Shown: positions 41,901 through 54,082 of the stretch, in pieces
Layout of the letters: every line of letters begins with the position of its first letter
Numbering within the stretch: position 1 is the stretch's first letter
Assembly: GCF_000006565.2 (NCBI RefSeq)
Contig: NC_031479.1
Span: 496,001 to 560,000 of the forward strand
Direction of reading: 5' to 3'
Length of the DNA: 64,000 nt
Source: Toxoplasma gondii ME49
Lineage: Eukaryota > Apicomplexa > Conoidasida > Eucoccidiorida > Sarcocystidae
The notes under the pieces: model-generated
What the model was told of the DNA's origin: nothing
The model's input: the letters and a program-made list of their open reading frames with translations, nothing else
Database searches by the model: none
Position numbers and translations under genes: made by a program

Positions 41901-43393
41901 TGGAACCTGAGAGACCTGTGCACCCGCCGACTCGGTTTTTTTCGGATCTCCTGACTCCCCAAGGAGAGAGAGGCGACATCGAGTCTCGTCTCGCACGTCC
42001 ACTTTTCGAAAGCGGCAGGTCCCCGCCACAACAGGAAACGGCAGGGAGACACCGCAAAATAAACATTTTTGCGTGGAGCGGCCGGAATCTCCTGCACTCG
42101 ATCCTGTGGCTTTGCCAACCTCATCGATCTCCACCTCTGTCTTAGCGTTGGTGATTGGCATCCTCTCCACTGGCTCTTTTCCTTCAAGCGTCTCTTGGTT
42201 CCCCCCTTCACACCCACCGTTCCTGTGTCTGCTTGCTGCCTAGCTGTGCACCCTCGGCTTCGGGCCAGCTGAAAGCCGGAAACCTGGGGAAGGACAGCGA
42301 GAGAAGGCGAGGAGGAACGCGAGGAGGGGAGAACAGGGGAGTGTCGCGACGGCGCTCGCTTCTCATCTCCGTCGGTTTCTCCAGGCTCTTCTGCGCCTCA
42401 CTTACTTCCTCGCCAATTCGCGGTTCGCCTGGTGTTGGCTGGGACTCGCCGGCGGCCCGGCCTTGCCCATGGGCGCCCTGCGTTGACTTCCAAGCGCCGA
42501 CCGGCTCGACCGGCTCACCACGGACGCGTTCTCGCCAGATGCGAGGTGCAGCCTGGCGGTCCCGACGGGGAGAGTCGAGGACGCGAAGGGCAGTGACGCG
42601 GCGCCAGGGAAGGTCCCAGGGCCTGCGAGTGCACCCGGCAGGCCAGACGGCAGTTGTGAGTACGGATCTACGAAACAACAAGTCAGAGCGAGACAGACGG
42701 TGGCAGTTGGCGGATAATGGCACCCTATGTAGGTGGAGACACTTTACACAGCGCCTGGGAGTCGCGGGAGGAAACTCGCTTTAGAAAAAGGCCGGAAGAA
42801 GGCACGTGAGAGAAAGGTGAGGTGAGTCACGAGGAGCCAACAGAGACGGACCCCGGCAGGGGACTTAACACACCAGACGGAGGGAAGCCGACTCAAAAAC
42901 CATTTTCGGCTCGACCGAGAAACGACGCCACAGGTGCAGAGTCAGCGAGCCACACTCTGTGTCTCCACTGTCCCCTTAACTACACAGGGTCTCGCCTCTC
43001 CTCTGAAACGCCTTGGTCGAGCACCCTTCTCTGCCCTGTGTTCGGCGCTTTTGCTGCCTTCGGCTCTGCCTCACCTCCCGGGGCAACCTGTTGGGGCAGT
43101 GCGCCGGCCCAGTGCATGTAGGCCTCTGCCTGCACCATATGTTGACTTGAAGAGCCATCGATGCCATATCCAACCTGGGACTGAGCGAGCATCGTCTGGG
43201 GATCGATGCCTCCGATGGCGTCGCCGGTCTGCGCCATCACAGCTGACTGCTGCGCAAAGACGTACGCGTCCGGGCTGTCAGAAGAAAGGCCTGAATTCTC
43301 TGCCGAGGCATAGAAAGCATTCGGCGCTCCGAGAGGCATCCCCTGCACGGGGGGCGGCGTCCCGCCCTCCGCCGGCGGAGAAAAGTAGCTCAT
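38980..43393 (-). CDS. TAF7: TFIID subunit 7 (TAF7 / TAFII55), 533 aa
   Basis: TAF7 is a TFIID subunit that pairs with TAF1 and restrains its activity until initiation. Proposed minus-strand join: 43393-43075, 42667-42406, 41754-41448, 40745-40646, 40259-40057, 39390-38980 (1602 nt, phases agree). Residues 1-193 are a Pro/Gln/Ala-rich extension. The TAFII55 domain starts near residue 220: LDRQCIIRFPPPVAALLRK (family: QFILRLP), then LIITPRDEWSYRIFDVK, KLRGVLVELPTLVETYKSLD (family: LVDLPCVMESLKT), GDICQMIVVFD (family: ADICQML), and WKAGLTPPTHRIRSRKFKN (family: GLTPPLKNVRKRRF). The last exon has a coiled-coil-like stretch (NYEIEVHTLHEMHRTLEQQR) and an acidic Ser/Asp tail, as in other TAF7 proteins. 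The start is the ATG at 43393 in a proline-rich first exon with a strong GTGAGG donor; exons 1-2 rest on splice phasing only. Confidence 0.87.
40277..40333 (-). repeat. Three 19-bp tandem units at an intron 3' end
   Basis: CGAAGCAGGTCGAGAAAGA repeats three times (last copy T for C), directly upstream (minus strand) of the acceptor of TAF7 exon 5 at 40259. On the sense strand it reads pyrimidine-rich TCTTTCTCGACCTGCTTCG. Confidence 0.9.
41025..41070 (-). repeat. TA/TAGA microsatellite in a TAF7 intron
   Basis: A TA run followed by five GATA units, within the intron between TAF7 exons 3 and 4. Confidence 0.85.
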
Positions 43394-46300
43394 GGGGATG
43401 GGGGGCCAGGATGCGCGAGAGCCGACGAGAAACAGTTCAGTGAAGAGTGGACAGGAGACAGGAACGCGGTGAACGAAAGAGGACGGATGAACGGGTGAAC
43501 AGACGAAGAGGCTGAGGCCAAGTGTGGCGAGAAAAGGAAGTGAAAAGGACACCCGTGCTGGAAAGCGCGTGACGGGCTCTTTTTGCTTCGAGAGCGCTGG
43601 AATCCAAGCTACCGAACTCTGAACAAAAACAAGCGGGTGTTTCGGGAGTTTGGATAGAAAGTAAAAACAGACGAACTCCCCGAACGGTAACAAAACAGAT
43701 TATGCCGAGACGAAAACGATGGCACGGGATTGTGGTCCCAGAAAGAAAGGTTCTGTGCGCCAGCCTGCCAGGCGCTCTCTCTGTGCGAAACAAAGAACGC
43801 GGTGTGCAAGCCATACATGCAGGGTCTAGTATGAAAGAAAAGGACGATCAACACACTTTTTGACTTCAGCCTACACTGTAGGACGCAAACAGTCGACAGA
43901 GAGCAAACGCCGAGCTCCAAGCAGGTGCCCTGCAAGTGCACAGCTGCTGCATTTTTCCACTCTTGTCTCTTCTGTGAGCGTCACAAGAGACAAAACGGTA
44001 AAGAAAGAAGGGCGTAACGGATTTACCGATGCACAGCCTCGGCGAGAAAACACCGAAGCCCCAACAAAAGTGATCCTCCGGGCGACGCCGTCTCCGCAAA
44101 AAGGGGAGAGCCAAACGCTGCCGGCGTTTTTGTGGACCGGGAAAAAAGCAGAGGAACAACACCTCTGAAGCTCGGGTAGAAAAACGGATTCAGGAGAAGC
44201 CGATTCCTTCTTGGGGTGACAAGTGGAGCCTCGGCAGCGGTTCACGTCTGTGCGCAAATAGGACACTGAGATGGCAGAACGCATGCCAGCTACATGGCGA
44301 ACGCATTTTTCCCCAAAACACACATGCTGTGGATTTCACAGGCTGAAGCATAAGCCGGGTAAAAGTCCACCAGCCTGCGCATAGCAATTTTGTTATCAAT
44401 TTTCTACGCGAGTGTCCAGAAGCTTCGTGTACGTATCTCTTTGATGTCACGTAGGAAAAACAGTAGGCAACTTCAAATGTCACAGGCATCACGAGACCCT
44501 CCTACACAGATGCGTGAAGGACTGGATGTGACTCTGAGCCTTCCAGCAGTCTTGTTGCCTGATGCTTGGGTCGACAGTAAAGGACCCAATGGCTTGTCAA
44601 ACGCTCAGAGACGTACAATTGGTGACAGGCAAGCTTCACACGTCTCGAAAGCAATAACGCGGCGCAGACTCACTATTTCTGAAAAAGCTCTGCAGGTCGG
44701 CGACAACAAAGTGCTTCGCTGCAGAGCGTTGTCTTTCCATTAGCAGCTATTTGAAAAAAATTACAATAGCGGTACAACATAGCTGCTTTACTATATCACA
44801 CCGTCTTGTCTGCAACTCTGGATACGTCTGGGAGCTCCGTGACCTGGGAGTGATTCGTGGCACAAAATCGTGTCGCGTGATCGTCTGCGTGTGTTAGACG
44901 AGAACAGACGTCAATTGTTAGTCGTGAAACCAGCAGTGGAATAACGGAAATATTGCTACGGTTGTCCTGCAGCAAACGCATGGGCGACCGGCTGGCACAT
45001 CGGACTCGAAATGAAAGACTGTACCACAGAGGAGTCGAAGTAGCCATCTTATCAGAGTATCCGAGGGTTCCAGGTAGTTCATATGTAAAGTTTACGAGGC
45101 AAGGAACGTTAAGGAGTCCATGGGATGGTGAACTGTTAGAACCTCCCAGATCACGGCGGATTCTCGACCAAATAGTTGTGTTCATCTGAATGTGAGACAC
45201 ACGCATCTTGTGACAGAGTCTCAAGCCTGTAACGATTTCGGCAATGGGACACAGTGTTTGGTACTTCACGAGAAACCCATCAAGTAAACTTTCATTGGTG
45301 GAACGGGATTGAAACGATGGGATACCACTATTGAGCGAAAGAAAGCGGAGCCCTTTGACCTCTGCAGTGAAGAGTCAACTAGAAGCTCACGAAGATGATT
45401 TGGCACTCAGTAATTCATAGTGATCACACGACGCCGAAGGCAATAATTACCGAGGCAAAGGAGAGATGCCTTCCGCACCCGTCTGCCTCGTTGGCTTGTG
45501 CGTTGTCATCATTTTCACACTTGATCCGCAAGCCACCGGAGATCAAGAAACGCCCCTTCACTTTTGCTATGTATCGACGAAAAGAGCGAATGGGGGCTGC
45601 TCTGCTGGCTGCAGGATGTGTGCCTTCTGAAAGAAACTTCACTGGCATCGTGTCAGCCTGCTGCCCAGTCCGTCGGCGCTTCGGCAAGTGTGTGGATGGA
45701 ACGCCAGCCAGACCGTCGGCAGGCGCTGTGTCCTTACTAACATCCGGCCTTCCAAGAAAGCTAACAACTTTGGACCACGTTTTTTCGGGAACAGTTACCG
45801 AAGATGGCGTTTGATAGGAGAATGTCGGATCTGCCCTACCTGCAGCATCCTGCAGTGTGGCACTGATTTATTTTCCGTCCTCAGTCCTCTGCATTCCGTA
45901 CTGCTTTTAAGCACGCTAGTCTCTTGAGATCCTTGGAGAGTGCTTTTCGCGTCAAGAGCTCTGCAGGAAGAGCTCCACAGGCGTAGTGCTGTCGCAGGGA
46001 GGGGAAAGAAACACATATCATCTGTAGCTTTGTCCACTGAATCTGTTGTGAAGCCTGGATGTCCTCACCGATCCCCATCTCAAAATCCCTGAGGCAGGGT
46101 TGACTGTGTGTACTGAAGCCGCTAAATCTGCAGTACGTGGCCATTTGTCGATTTGTTGTAACCATGTAGCTGCAGAGTGCATCAACATGGTCTACTGAAA
46201 TGATACGCAGAGCCAGTCTTTCGCAGGCCACCTACTTGGTTCCAGCAGACGTCCGGGGAAAAGAGAGGCCGAGCACGCGGAGTCTGTCTCATAATCTCTG

Positions 46301-48455
46301 AAACAACTACAGTTCGGATCTCGTGGACCACAGCAACTTCGAAAGAACATATGAAAGTGAAACTGAGGGCACCACAACAATCGGCAGCTGTGGGTGGCAG
46401 CCGTATCGGTGCCCCTTTAGCGCCTGCCGTCAAGATCATGTCCCTTTCCAAAGTTTTGTCTCCACTTTGTGCAGAGGAACAAGGCTGCTCCGTCTCGATA
46501 GCAATTGGATGTCTTGTACGCGGCAAGTTTTGGGCCTCACTCTTGTTGGCGGCTTAGCAGCACACTATTGTCTGAGGGGGCTCCGCGGAAAGGCTAGCCA
46601 CAACTCAGGACGACCTCGTATGCAACTGTGAGGGAATCCTCCTGAACCTCAAAGAGAAGGCAGGTTTTCGAGAGCGCTGCCCGAATTGGTTCTGGAGCTA
46701 TACACGAAGCAAAATCACTCGCTGAAAGTTGCGGACTCTTCCCTTTTCCTTCGCACTTGCAGGCGCATGCAGGCACGGGCAGTACCATCGAACGCCGCGA
46801 GAATTGGTCAACAATCGCCGGACAATGAGCAGCTCGGTGAGCTGGGCGACAGGTCATTGCAAAATTGGACTGCACAAGTTTTTCGGCTTTCCGAGTCGCT
46901 TCGTGTTTTCGCCTCTCCAGGCATTGTCAGCGTTTCCGCACGGTCGTGTCGAACGCAGTTACCGTCTCGAAAGTTTCTGCACTAACCGGATTCTTGTTGG
47001 CCTGGCACCTGTTGAGTAACTGGATGAACGCTTTTTACGCCTGGTATGTATGGATAATACTCGACTCTCGGGGATCAGAATCCGTTCACATGTCGAAATA
47101 CGCGGGAGTTGCGTGGAATTTTCCCGCGGGCAACATCTCACGCAAGGTCTTTTTTTCTCGTGCCTCGGTCGAAAGAAGGGCGTCTCTGGGCTTTTCACGG
47201 ATAGACACTTCTTCAAGTGTGCCGGCGGCTCCTCGTAGCCGGGTCTGTTGCTGCGATCTACTCGCCGCGGTCGTTGCCCACTTAGATGCGACAGACGGAG
47301 CTCACGAACGCGACAGGGAAACACTCCCAGCTCGCGCACGCAATGATAATCAACAGTGGCCTTCTCTTAGCTACAGCGGGAACTAGTGTGGAATCTTGAG
47401 CTGCCTCAAAGCATAACGCTCACACAGTGTTGGCGACTGCTCACAGGCCCCGACTGTTGCCCGACACAAATTCCGGACAGAAACAAGAGACTTCTGTACA
47501 CTGGAATTGCTGTCGACGCTTCTTGTAACCTCGCTAACGTAGGCGCCGGCATTCAGATGCGGCGAGCGAATCCTCTGCCGCGAAGTCTGCAGCTGTCGCT
47601 CTTCGGCGCCAGCGACTGTAGTCTCAGCGTCTTGTTTCCGCATTGCTCGCAGCAGACTCTGTGCAAAAATTTCCTGGGCTCTGCCTGCGTCTACTCTGCA
47701 GCCTCCCTGTAACCGCCGTTGCTCCTCTTTTCTCCGGTATCTTCAGTCCTCTTCAGCGTCTTTATTGCGTGATCCATTCCTTGCCCGGTGCTGAGCCCAT
47801 TTGGCGCCTCGCTTACCGCGGTATCTTCACGCCAACAGCGCTCGCGGGCACCACTCTTTTTGGCTGCGTGTTTCTTCGGTAAGCCTCTCTCCAGGTATCC
47901 GAATTCTTGCAATGCTTCACTGGATACTTTGGTGACCCTGCTGTATCGTCGTCTCCCCTGCTTCGAATTGTGCGTTCGGTTCCCCATTCTCGGTGGGCTT
48001 TTTCCCTGCCGTGTTTCTCGTTTCTGCGGCATGTTTCTCTGTCGTTTCGCAGTAGTTCTTCGTGGTCTCGTAGAAACACCTTCAAATCGGTGGTACTTAC
48101 AGGAGACTCTGCTGCCCGTATTCAAGACTCTACGAGTCTTAAGCAACCCGTCGCCCACGGTGTCGCCTCCTCTCTCAGAGAGTCACGAGTTCACCTCCCG
48201 GTTTAGATCTCCCACAGTTTGTTTACCACATTAAGGTTACTTTGCACCTTTGCTCGCTAAGCACGCGCGCCTCTTCGCCGTTCCTGAGCCTCGCGTTGCC
48301 GCGGAAGTTGCCCCAGCTTCGTTCCTCGCCTGCGCTCTCGCTGCCTCCCCTGCCGCGTCTGCCTCCGTAGGTAGACACGGCCGAGGCGCGCCCTCCAGCC
48401 GCCTCCTTCTCACCCAGCTTCGCGGTTGCTGGTCTCACGGGCTTGCGAGGACCAG
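43394..48455. other. Divergent intergenic region, TAF7 / PH-domain gene
   Basis: 5 kb that must hold both promoters. Several minus-strand frames between 44.8 and 47.6 kb look weakly protein-like (44796-45269 with NFTYELPGTLGYSDKMATST; 45881-46231; 46594-46875). None has a clean start, domain or in-phase splice partners. I see no supportable gene; composition is less GC-rich than the coding loci and lacks microsatellites. Confidence 0.45.
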
Positions 48456-51400
48456 ATGGCGGAAGCCGAGTCCCCACTCGTCGGCCCTGTCTCCGCGCTG
48501 GAGGCTTCGCCGGAGCAAGGACTTCTGTCGTCTTCGCCGTCTCTCTCTGTCTCTGCTGCCTCCGAGTCTCCGTCCTCCCTGTTCTCTGCCCCTTCGGGTC
48601 GCTGCGTCGAAGGAGCTCCCGAAGTGCAGAACAGTGCGTCGTCGTCGACAGAGGACCCACTGAGTCCCGACAATGCTCGAGGAGCCCCCGAGCGCCTAGA
48701 CTCCAGATACAAGAGTTTCCCCAGACGCCAGGAGTCCAAATACTTCCTCGACTCTGTGCCTCATCCGCAGGTGTCGATGAAGGCAATCGCGACGGCGCAC
48801 CTGCGACAAGCTGTGGAGCAAAAGCAGGAAGAGCCTCTGGAGGACTCAGTCCCCGACAGGCTGGCGTCTTTCGCGACAGGTCCGAACATCAACGGAGTGA
48901 GTCAAAAGAACGCCGGAGGGTGGAGTCCGTAAACTCGACGGTAAACTCGACGGTAAACTCGACGTTCCAGTGCGCCCTCCTACGCTGTTGCCTGTCTGGT
49001 GGCGTATACAGGATGCTCCTTACTAACGGAGTGACTTTGTAACTGCGCCCTTCGGATGTGTACGTAGGGAAAGGCCAACAAAGCAATTCACGGGTCTGAA
49101 TTCGGAACTTCTATGGCTTAGATGAAACAGACAGAGCGATGAGATTTCAAGACTCGACAATCTGCGATGGGGGGGGGGGGGGGAAGTTGGCGGTTTGCGC
49201 GTGTGAACCGCCGGAGAATGCACGAAAGGCAGAAGCCGCGAGAGAGAGAGAGACGCAAGTCACACAGGGGTGGGAGTGAATGACGACATCCTTGGATTTC
49301 TGGAAAGAAAAGATGGATTTCCACTCAGATGGTGGCGGCAACAGTTTCTTCCAGGCCGTCAAAAGTGTGCAGAGGAGAAAGGCGTCGACAAGAAAAGCAT
49401 ACATCTTGCGGCGAAACAGTAACACAGAGAGACACAGGGCGTCGAGACGAGTTCCTTTATTCCATTTCGTGACCCCGTGCTTGAACGACGGCTGGCGCGT
49501 CTGCGATCTGTGTGACCAGAACGGGATGAGGAAGAGATAAAGGATGCGTCATATATAGAGGTGGTGTTCGCCGACTCTCAGCAAGGAAGCGAATTTCACG
49601 GCTGAACAGCCCGTCCCTGTGAAAACAAGGAGGGAGACCAGAGGGAAAATGTGGAGAGAAAACGGAGAAGGAAAGACGAATGGAGACAACAAACCTTTCG
49701 TCGGAACGTCTCCGTTCTTGCCAAGTGCTGCCCATCTTCACCCCCCTCCCCCCCCCCCACCCATTCACATTTCGTCTGGCTGTCCACCTATTGTCTCTCC
49801 TCTCTCTTCAGTTCTGTTCTTTGTCTCTGGTTTCTCTTGTTGTCTAGAATGCAGAAACGGGAAGCGCGGCAGACCCCGCGGGAGCAACTGCGGCAGCCAC
49901 CCACAAGGGCAGCGTCATGAGCGCGGACCTCGGCAGATTTTACCGGAAACTCCTGGGTGAAGACTGGCGAGAGCAAATTGCCGAAATGAATCAGGAGACG
50001 CTTCTCGGTCCCTTCAACGGTATGCCAAAGGATTCAATGCGTGCATGCGGTGCTCGCTGTTTCCCGTCTGTCTCATCTGTCTCATCTGCCTTCGCTTTTC
50101 TCTACATTCTCTCTTCTCGGATCTCCTTGTGGCCGTCCTGCGTTTCTTTTGTTCTCGCCTTCTCCACATGCTGACCTATCCTCTTCCCCTTACTCATATG
50201 TATACATCTGTACAGACAGCGGCAACTCGCTCCTCGTGGGTGCTGTCCCTTGGGACGCTCCGTTCATTCTTTTCTAAGGCAGTTCTCGTCTTTCTTTCTC
50301 GGGGGGGGAGGGGGTTCGGCTCTTCTTCTCTTCGTGCCTACGTCTGTAGGGTGGTGAGCGCTCTGCTCCTGTGGGGCGTCTCTGCGGCGTCGGCGACTAT
50401 GGCCGTTCTTGCGCCTCGCCCTGCCTCTATGTGTTTTTCAATCGTCAGCGCCTTTTCCGTCGTTCTGTCCCCTTGAACAGAGGCAAACGACGAGGACATC
50501 TCAGCCGGAGGCGGTCCCGCGACTCAACCTACCCCGTCAGTGCCAGGAGACGACCTCAACCTCCCCGACAAGCACCATGGAAAAGTCCGACAGAGAATTC
50601 GAAGACGCGACGTGACGGCTTCCAAGGACATTAGGTCAGAGCCGAAGCAAAGCAATCGAGGAACCGGGAAGAAGGAGAACGAATAGATAAACAAGAGATC
50701 GGCGTGACTGATTCGTTCTTCAGGCTCCCGGCGCTCATTTCGTTTGGTTCCATACGCCTCTTTCAAATACGCAGGCTTGTCGACGCAGTGGTCGGTTCTC
50801 CCCGCAGTTCGAAAGGAGGCCCATGGGGTCTTGCGTGCGTTTCAGCATGACACTGCTGCATTCTCTGGACTGTGTTCTCAGCGATCAAGTGGCGGACGAT
50901 CTGCATCTCGGAGAGGATGAAGAGCCCCTGATCACTCCAGACGACATTGCGTACGTCCTGTCTTTCGCGGTGCCTCACAGAGGCTTGCAGGAGTTGTGTT
51001 CTTCCCGTCTTGTGTTGTCCTGTTTTTCAAGCAGTACCCTTCTCGTATTTTCTCTTTCACGGTCCAGGATTGAGCTGTCCTAGCCGATAGACACCATTCC
51101 ATGCGCATGGAGACCTGCTGAATAAAGCGGTTTAGTCGATGCACAATACAATCGAAATCGGCAGAGCTCCGCCGTGTTCCCCTCTCTGAGTAAGGATTTG
51201 CGCGTGGTCGACTTGACCTCTGTGTGTCTCCATTCCTCTGCGTTTTTTCTCGGCCTCTCTCCATGGATCAACACCGATAAGATCCCTCGTTTCGCCGGCG
51301 TCAATTTTTTTGGCTGCATCTGTGCTCATCCCTCGGGAGATCGCGCTCCGGCGCTGCACCAGGACACTGTGTTTCTGCCGAGTTGATTCATTTCCTCGCG

Positions 51401-54082
51401 TTCTCTTCCGCTCCTTTGCTCACGTGCATTTCGCGCCATCGCGTCCGTCGTGCCTCGCGCGCGTTTCTGTTTTTTCTTCAACCAGAGAAATCCGAGCGAC
51501 AGCGTGGATCCCTGCGGGCGAAGGCCTGCCGATCCTGAGTGAAATGGAGCTCGGCTATCACCGCGCCTGGGACGTCGGCAAGAAAGGTTGTCTCGCTGTC
51601 AAAGTCGACGGAATCTGGGACTCTGCGGTCAAGGGAAATAAAATGCGTTTCTTTGTCATGGATGGTACAGACACAGGTGAGACACTGGAAGAGAAGAGGT
51701 CAGCGCAGATCGTCGCACGCACAAGCCGTGGCGTTACTCGCACTGCCTTACATCGTAACCACTGGGGCTGTCTCAAGCAGTCCATTGGGGTGGTGGTGTG
51801 CTGCTGTCATGAAGAACTTTTGAGTGTCTGAATCTCACTGAAGTGAACTATCAAAACGAATGTCAAGTATTCGAAGCAGTCCGTCCACATTATCTTTGAC
51901 TTGCAAATATGCACGGAGCGAAGTCTGCTTTGCCTCAACATACCCCTGTTGCTCTCAAAGACACGAGGGGATGTTTCCTTGTCTGGAGGCTCCACATCGC
52001 AGTGAAAGCTCGTGCCAATAAGGAGGCCTTTCTGCGGTGGTGTCTGCTTGCTGGTGTTTTGGAAAGTTCCATCTCCACACACACACCGGGGTCCACGGTG
52101 TAAGAATAAGAATATCGACACCACGCAGTCCGACCCCCGCAGCCTCACGGCCTTCCCTACGTGTACACACATGCACACACACCTAGTAATACACATATAC
52201 ACATATACATATATATATATATATGTAGAAGTATTTGCGTGGGAAAGGCCATGCATGTGGGGAGAGGGCAGGTGCGACTGTCGGGAATGTTGCGGTGCGA
52301 GAAAGTTCCTTTTGCAAGTCGTCGTTTTTTCATGGTTTGATGGCGGAAGTGACGGGTTGCTGCGCCGTCCCTACCAGAGTCGTTTCTAACCTTCTACACC
52401 AAGTCGGATCTCCAGGCAGCGCGAGGCCTTCAGTCGGAAAAGCTCGGCATCATTACAGCGTGGGACATGCGAGATGGCTACTGGAATTACCCAAAGAAGA
52501 AGATTTTCATCCAGCGATCAGACCGGAAAAACCGAGAATGCATTCTCGAGGGTTTCACTGCCGAATTCTACGATGCTATGCTCCTGTGCATCTGGTAAGC
52601 CAAGTCTGCCAATCGACTCCCAGCGCCCAGACATACAAAATACCACCGCAGGAGACGTTGCCCTCGCTCTCCATGTGTTTGACTCTCCCTGTGTCACGCT
52701 GGGTTATCTATGGAGCAACGTACTTCTGTGGAGGTGTGGAGTCGAAGCGCGAGGGGCAGAGAGCGCCAGGCCGGCGCTGAAATGACTGTTTCTGCCGATT
52801 TCTCTGTGTTTTGGTGGTCAGTTTGCCCTTGTTTCTCGTTCGTGTTTGCGCGGTCAGGGAAATGTGCGTTCAGGCATCGATCGAACAACTGAAGCACCAG
52901 CGACGACGAGAGCGGAACAAGCGGCGGCAGTCGTTGTGTGGGGGGTCTTCGACGAGTCGCATGTCCTGCCGGGGAGCCGAGACGTCGCGCATGTCGGCGG
53001 CGTTGGTGACCTTCAAGGACGTTCCACGGGAGAGAGGGAAGCGGAGTGAGGCTCCGCGTCGCGAGACCAGCAGAAGCATTGCTGTGATGCGCCAGGCCGC
53101 AGCTGTCCACCGTGAAGTGATGAAACAGCTGTGTGCGGAGTGGCGAAGCGTACTTCGCAGGCAAGGGCAGGCGGATGTGAAGACGTGGTTGAGGCGTCGC
53201 AGGGTGCGGCGAGACGGGGCTGGAGAGGCTGGCCTTGACTCAAGGTGCGGCAAAGACGGCCAGGCCTGTCGCCAGAGAAGCATGCGCCGCACGGTTTCTG
53301 GGTCTGGAACGTCGACAACTCTTGAAAGGAAAGGGAGCCGGGCTGCGGCTTGGAGTCGAGTGGGCACGCATGCAGACTTTGGAGAGCGAGGCGGCGCCCA
53401 AGGCGTCGCGCCCCCTGCAGATGGCGCCTGTGAGGGGGCGTCTTTTCCTCCGGACGCGTTTGGGAAGCCTGCAGGCAGAGCGGGGTCCCAACGAGAAGTG
53501 AACGGAGAAGCCAGCGGGGAAGGAGACGCCCGTGCTGGCGAGTTGTCGCCCGAAGAACGCGAGTTTGCGTGGGGGGGAAGCGGAAGCGAATCGAGCGGCT
53601 CTGGCGACTTGAGAGGAGAGCTGGACCGGGACAGGCCGTCGTCAGGGAGTGGCGAGCTCGGGGGGCTCCGCGGACATGTGCAGAAGGTTCTTTCTCTTCA
53701 GCTTGAGAAGAGACACTCTGCGATGATGAATGGTAGCAGGGAGAGATTCGAGGCAGAGAGTCCGACGTCAGACTGGCGGCGCGAAGACACCGGTCAACTT
53801 TCCTCGCTGCCCCTCGACGGCCTCCCTCACTTCAGCTCCTCAGGCGAGGGCTATCGACACATGCCCTACAGTGCAGGTTCAGCGCGTGGACGGAGGAAGA
53901 GCATGGCCGCGTCGAAGCGGGGTGCTGGAAACGGGATTTCTGGTTCCACCGTCAAACTCAGCAAATACGAGTCTCTCAATCGTGTGCCTCCTGCGAGACC
54001 TCAGGGCAACGAAACGCCTCTGTTGACTCCCGGGGAGATGACGCCGCGGGACCCCGAGGACGAGCGGCCCAAGTTCGGATAG
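48456..54082 (+). CDS. Pleckstrin-homology (PH) domain protein, 867 aa
   Basis: Proposed join: 48456-48896, 49848-50019, 50481-50611, 50724-50950, 51486-51676, 52378-52594, 52858-54082 (2604 nt, phases agree; the 50611 donor, GAC|GTGACG, is the weakest). Residues 1-150 are Ser/Glu-rich; then DLGRFYRKLLGEDWREQIAE and an acidic segment LGEDEEPLITPDDIAE. A PH-like fold spans about residues 356-468: KKGCLAVKVDGIWDSAVKGN, KMRFFVMDG, SFLTFYTKSDLQAARGLQSE, LGIITAWDM, KKKIFIQRSD, and the closing helix AEFYDAMLLCIWEMCVQA with the invariant Trp. PH domains bind phosphoinositides or proteins at membranes. The C-terminal 400 residues are basic then disordered (Gly/Ser/Glu), ending EDERPKFG. No transmembrane segment. 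The exact family is unrecognised; the PH call rests on motif order. Confidence 0.7.
49168..49184. repeat. Poly-G run
   Basis: Fifteen G in a row in intron 1 of the PH-domain gene. Shorter runs occur near 1950, 7457, 19138, 27673, 50301 and 61770. Confidence 0.9.
52185..52226 (+). repeat. CATATA/TA microsatellite in an intron
   Basis: ACATATACACATATACATATATATATATATG in intron 5 of the PH-domain gene. Confidence 0.85.

Noticed and set aside
41755..42170. Upstream extension of TAF7 exon 3 (open frame to 42170)
   Set aside because: Frame is open, but no acceptor gives the right phase with exon 2, while the acceptor at 41754 joins exon 2 to exon 3 in phase. It is probably intron, though retention is possible.
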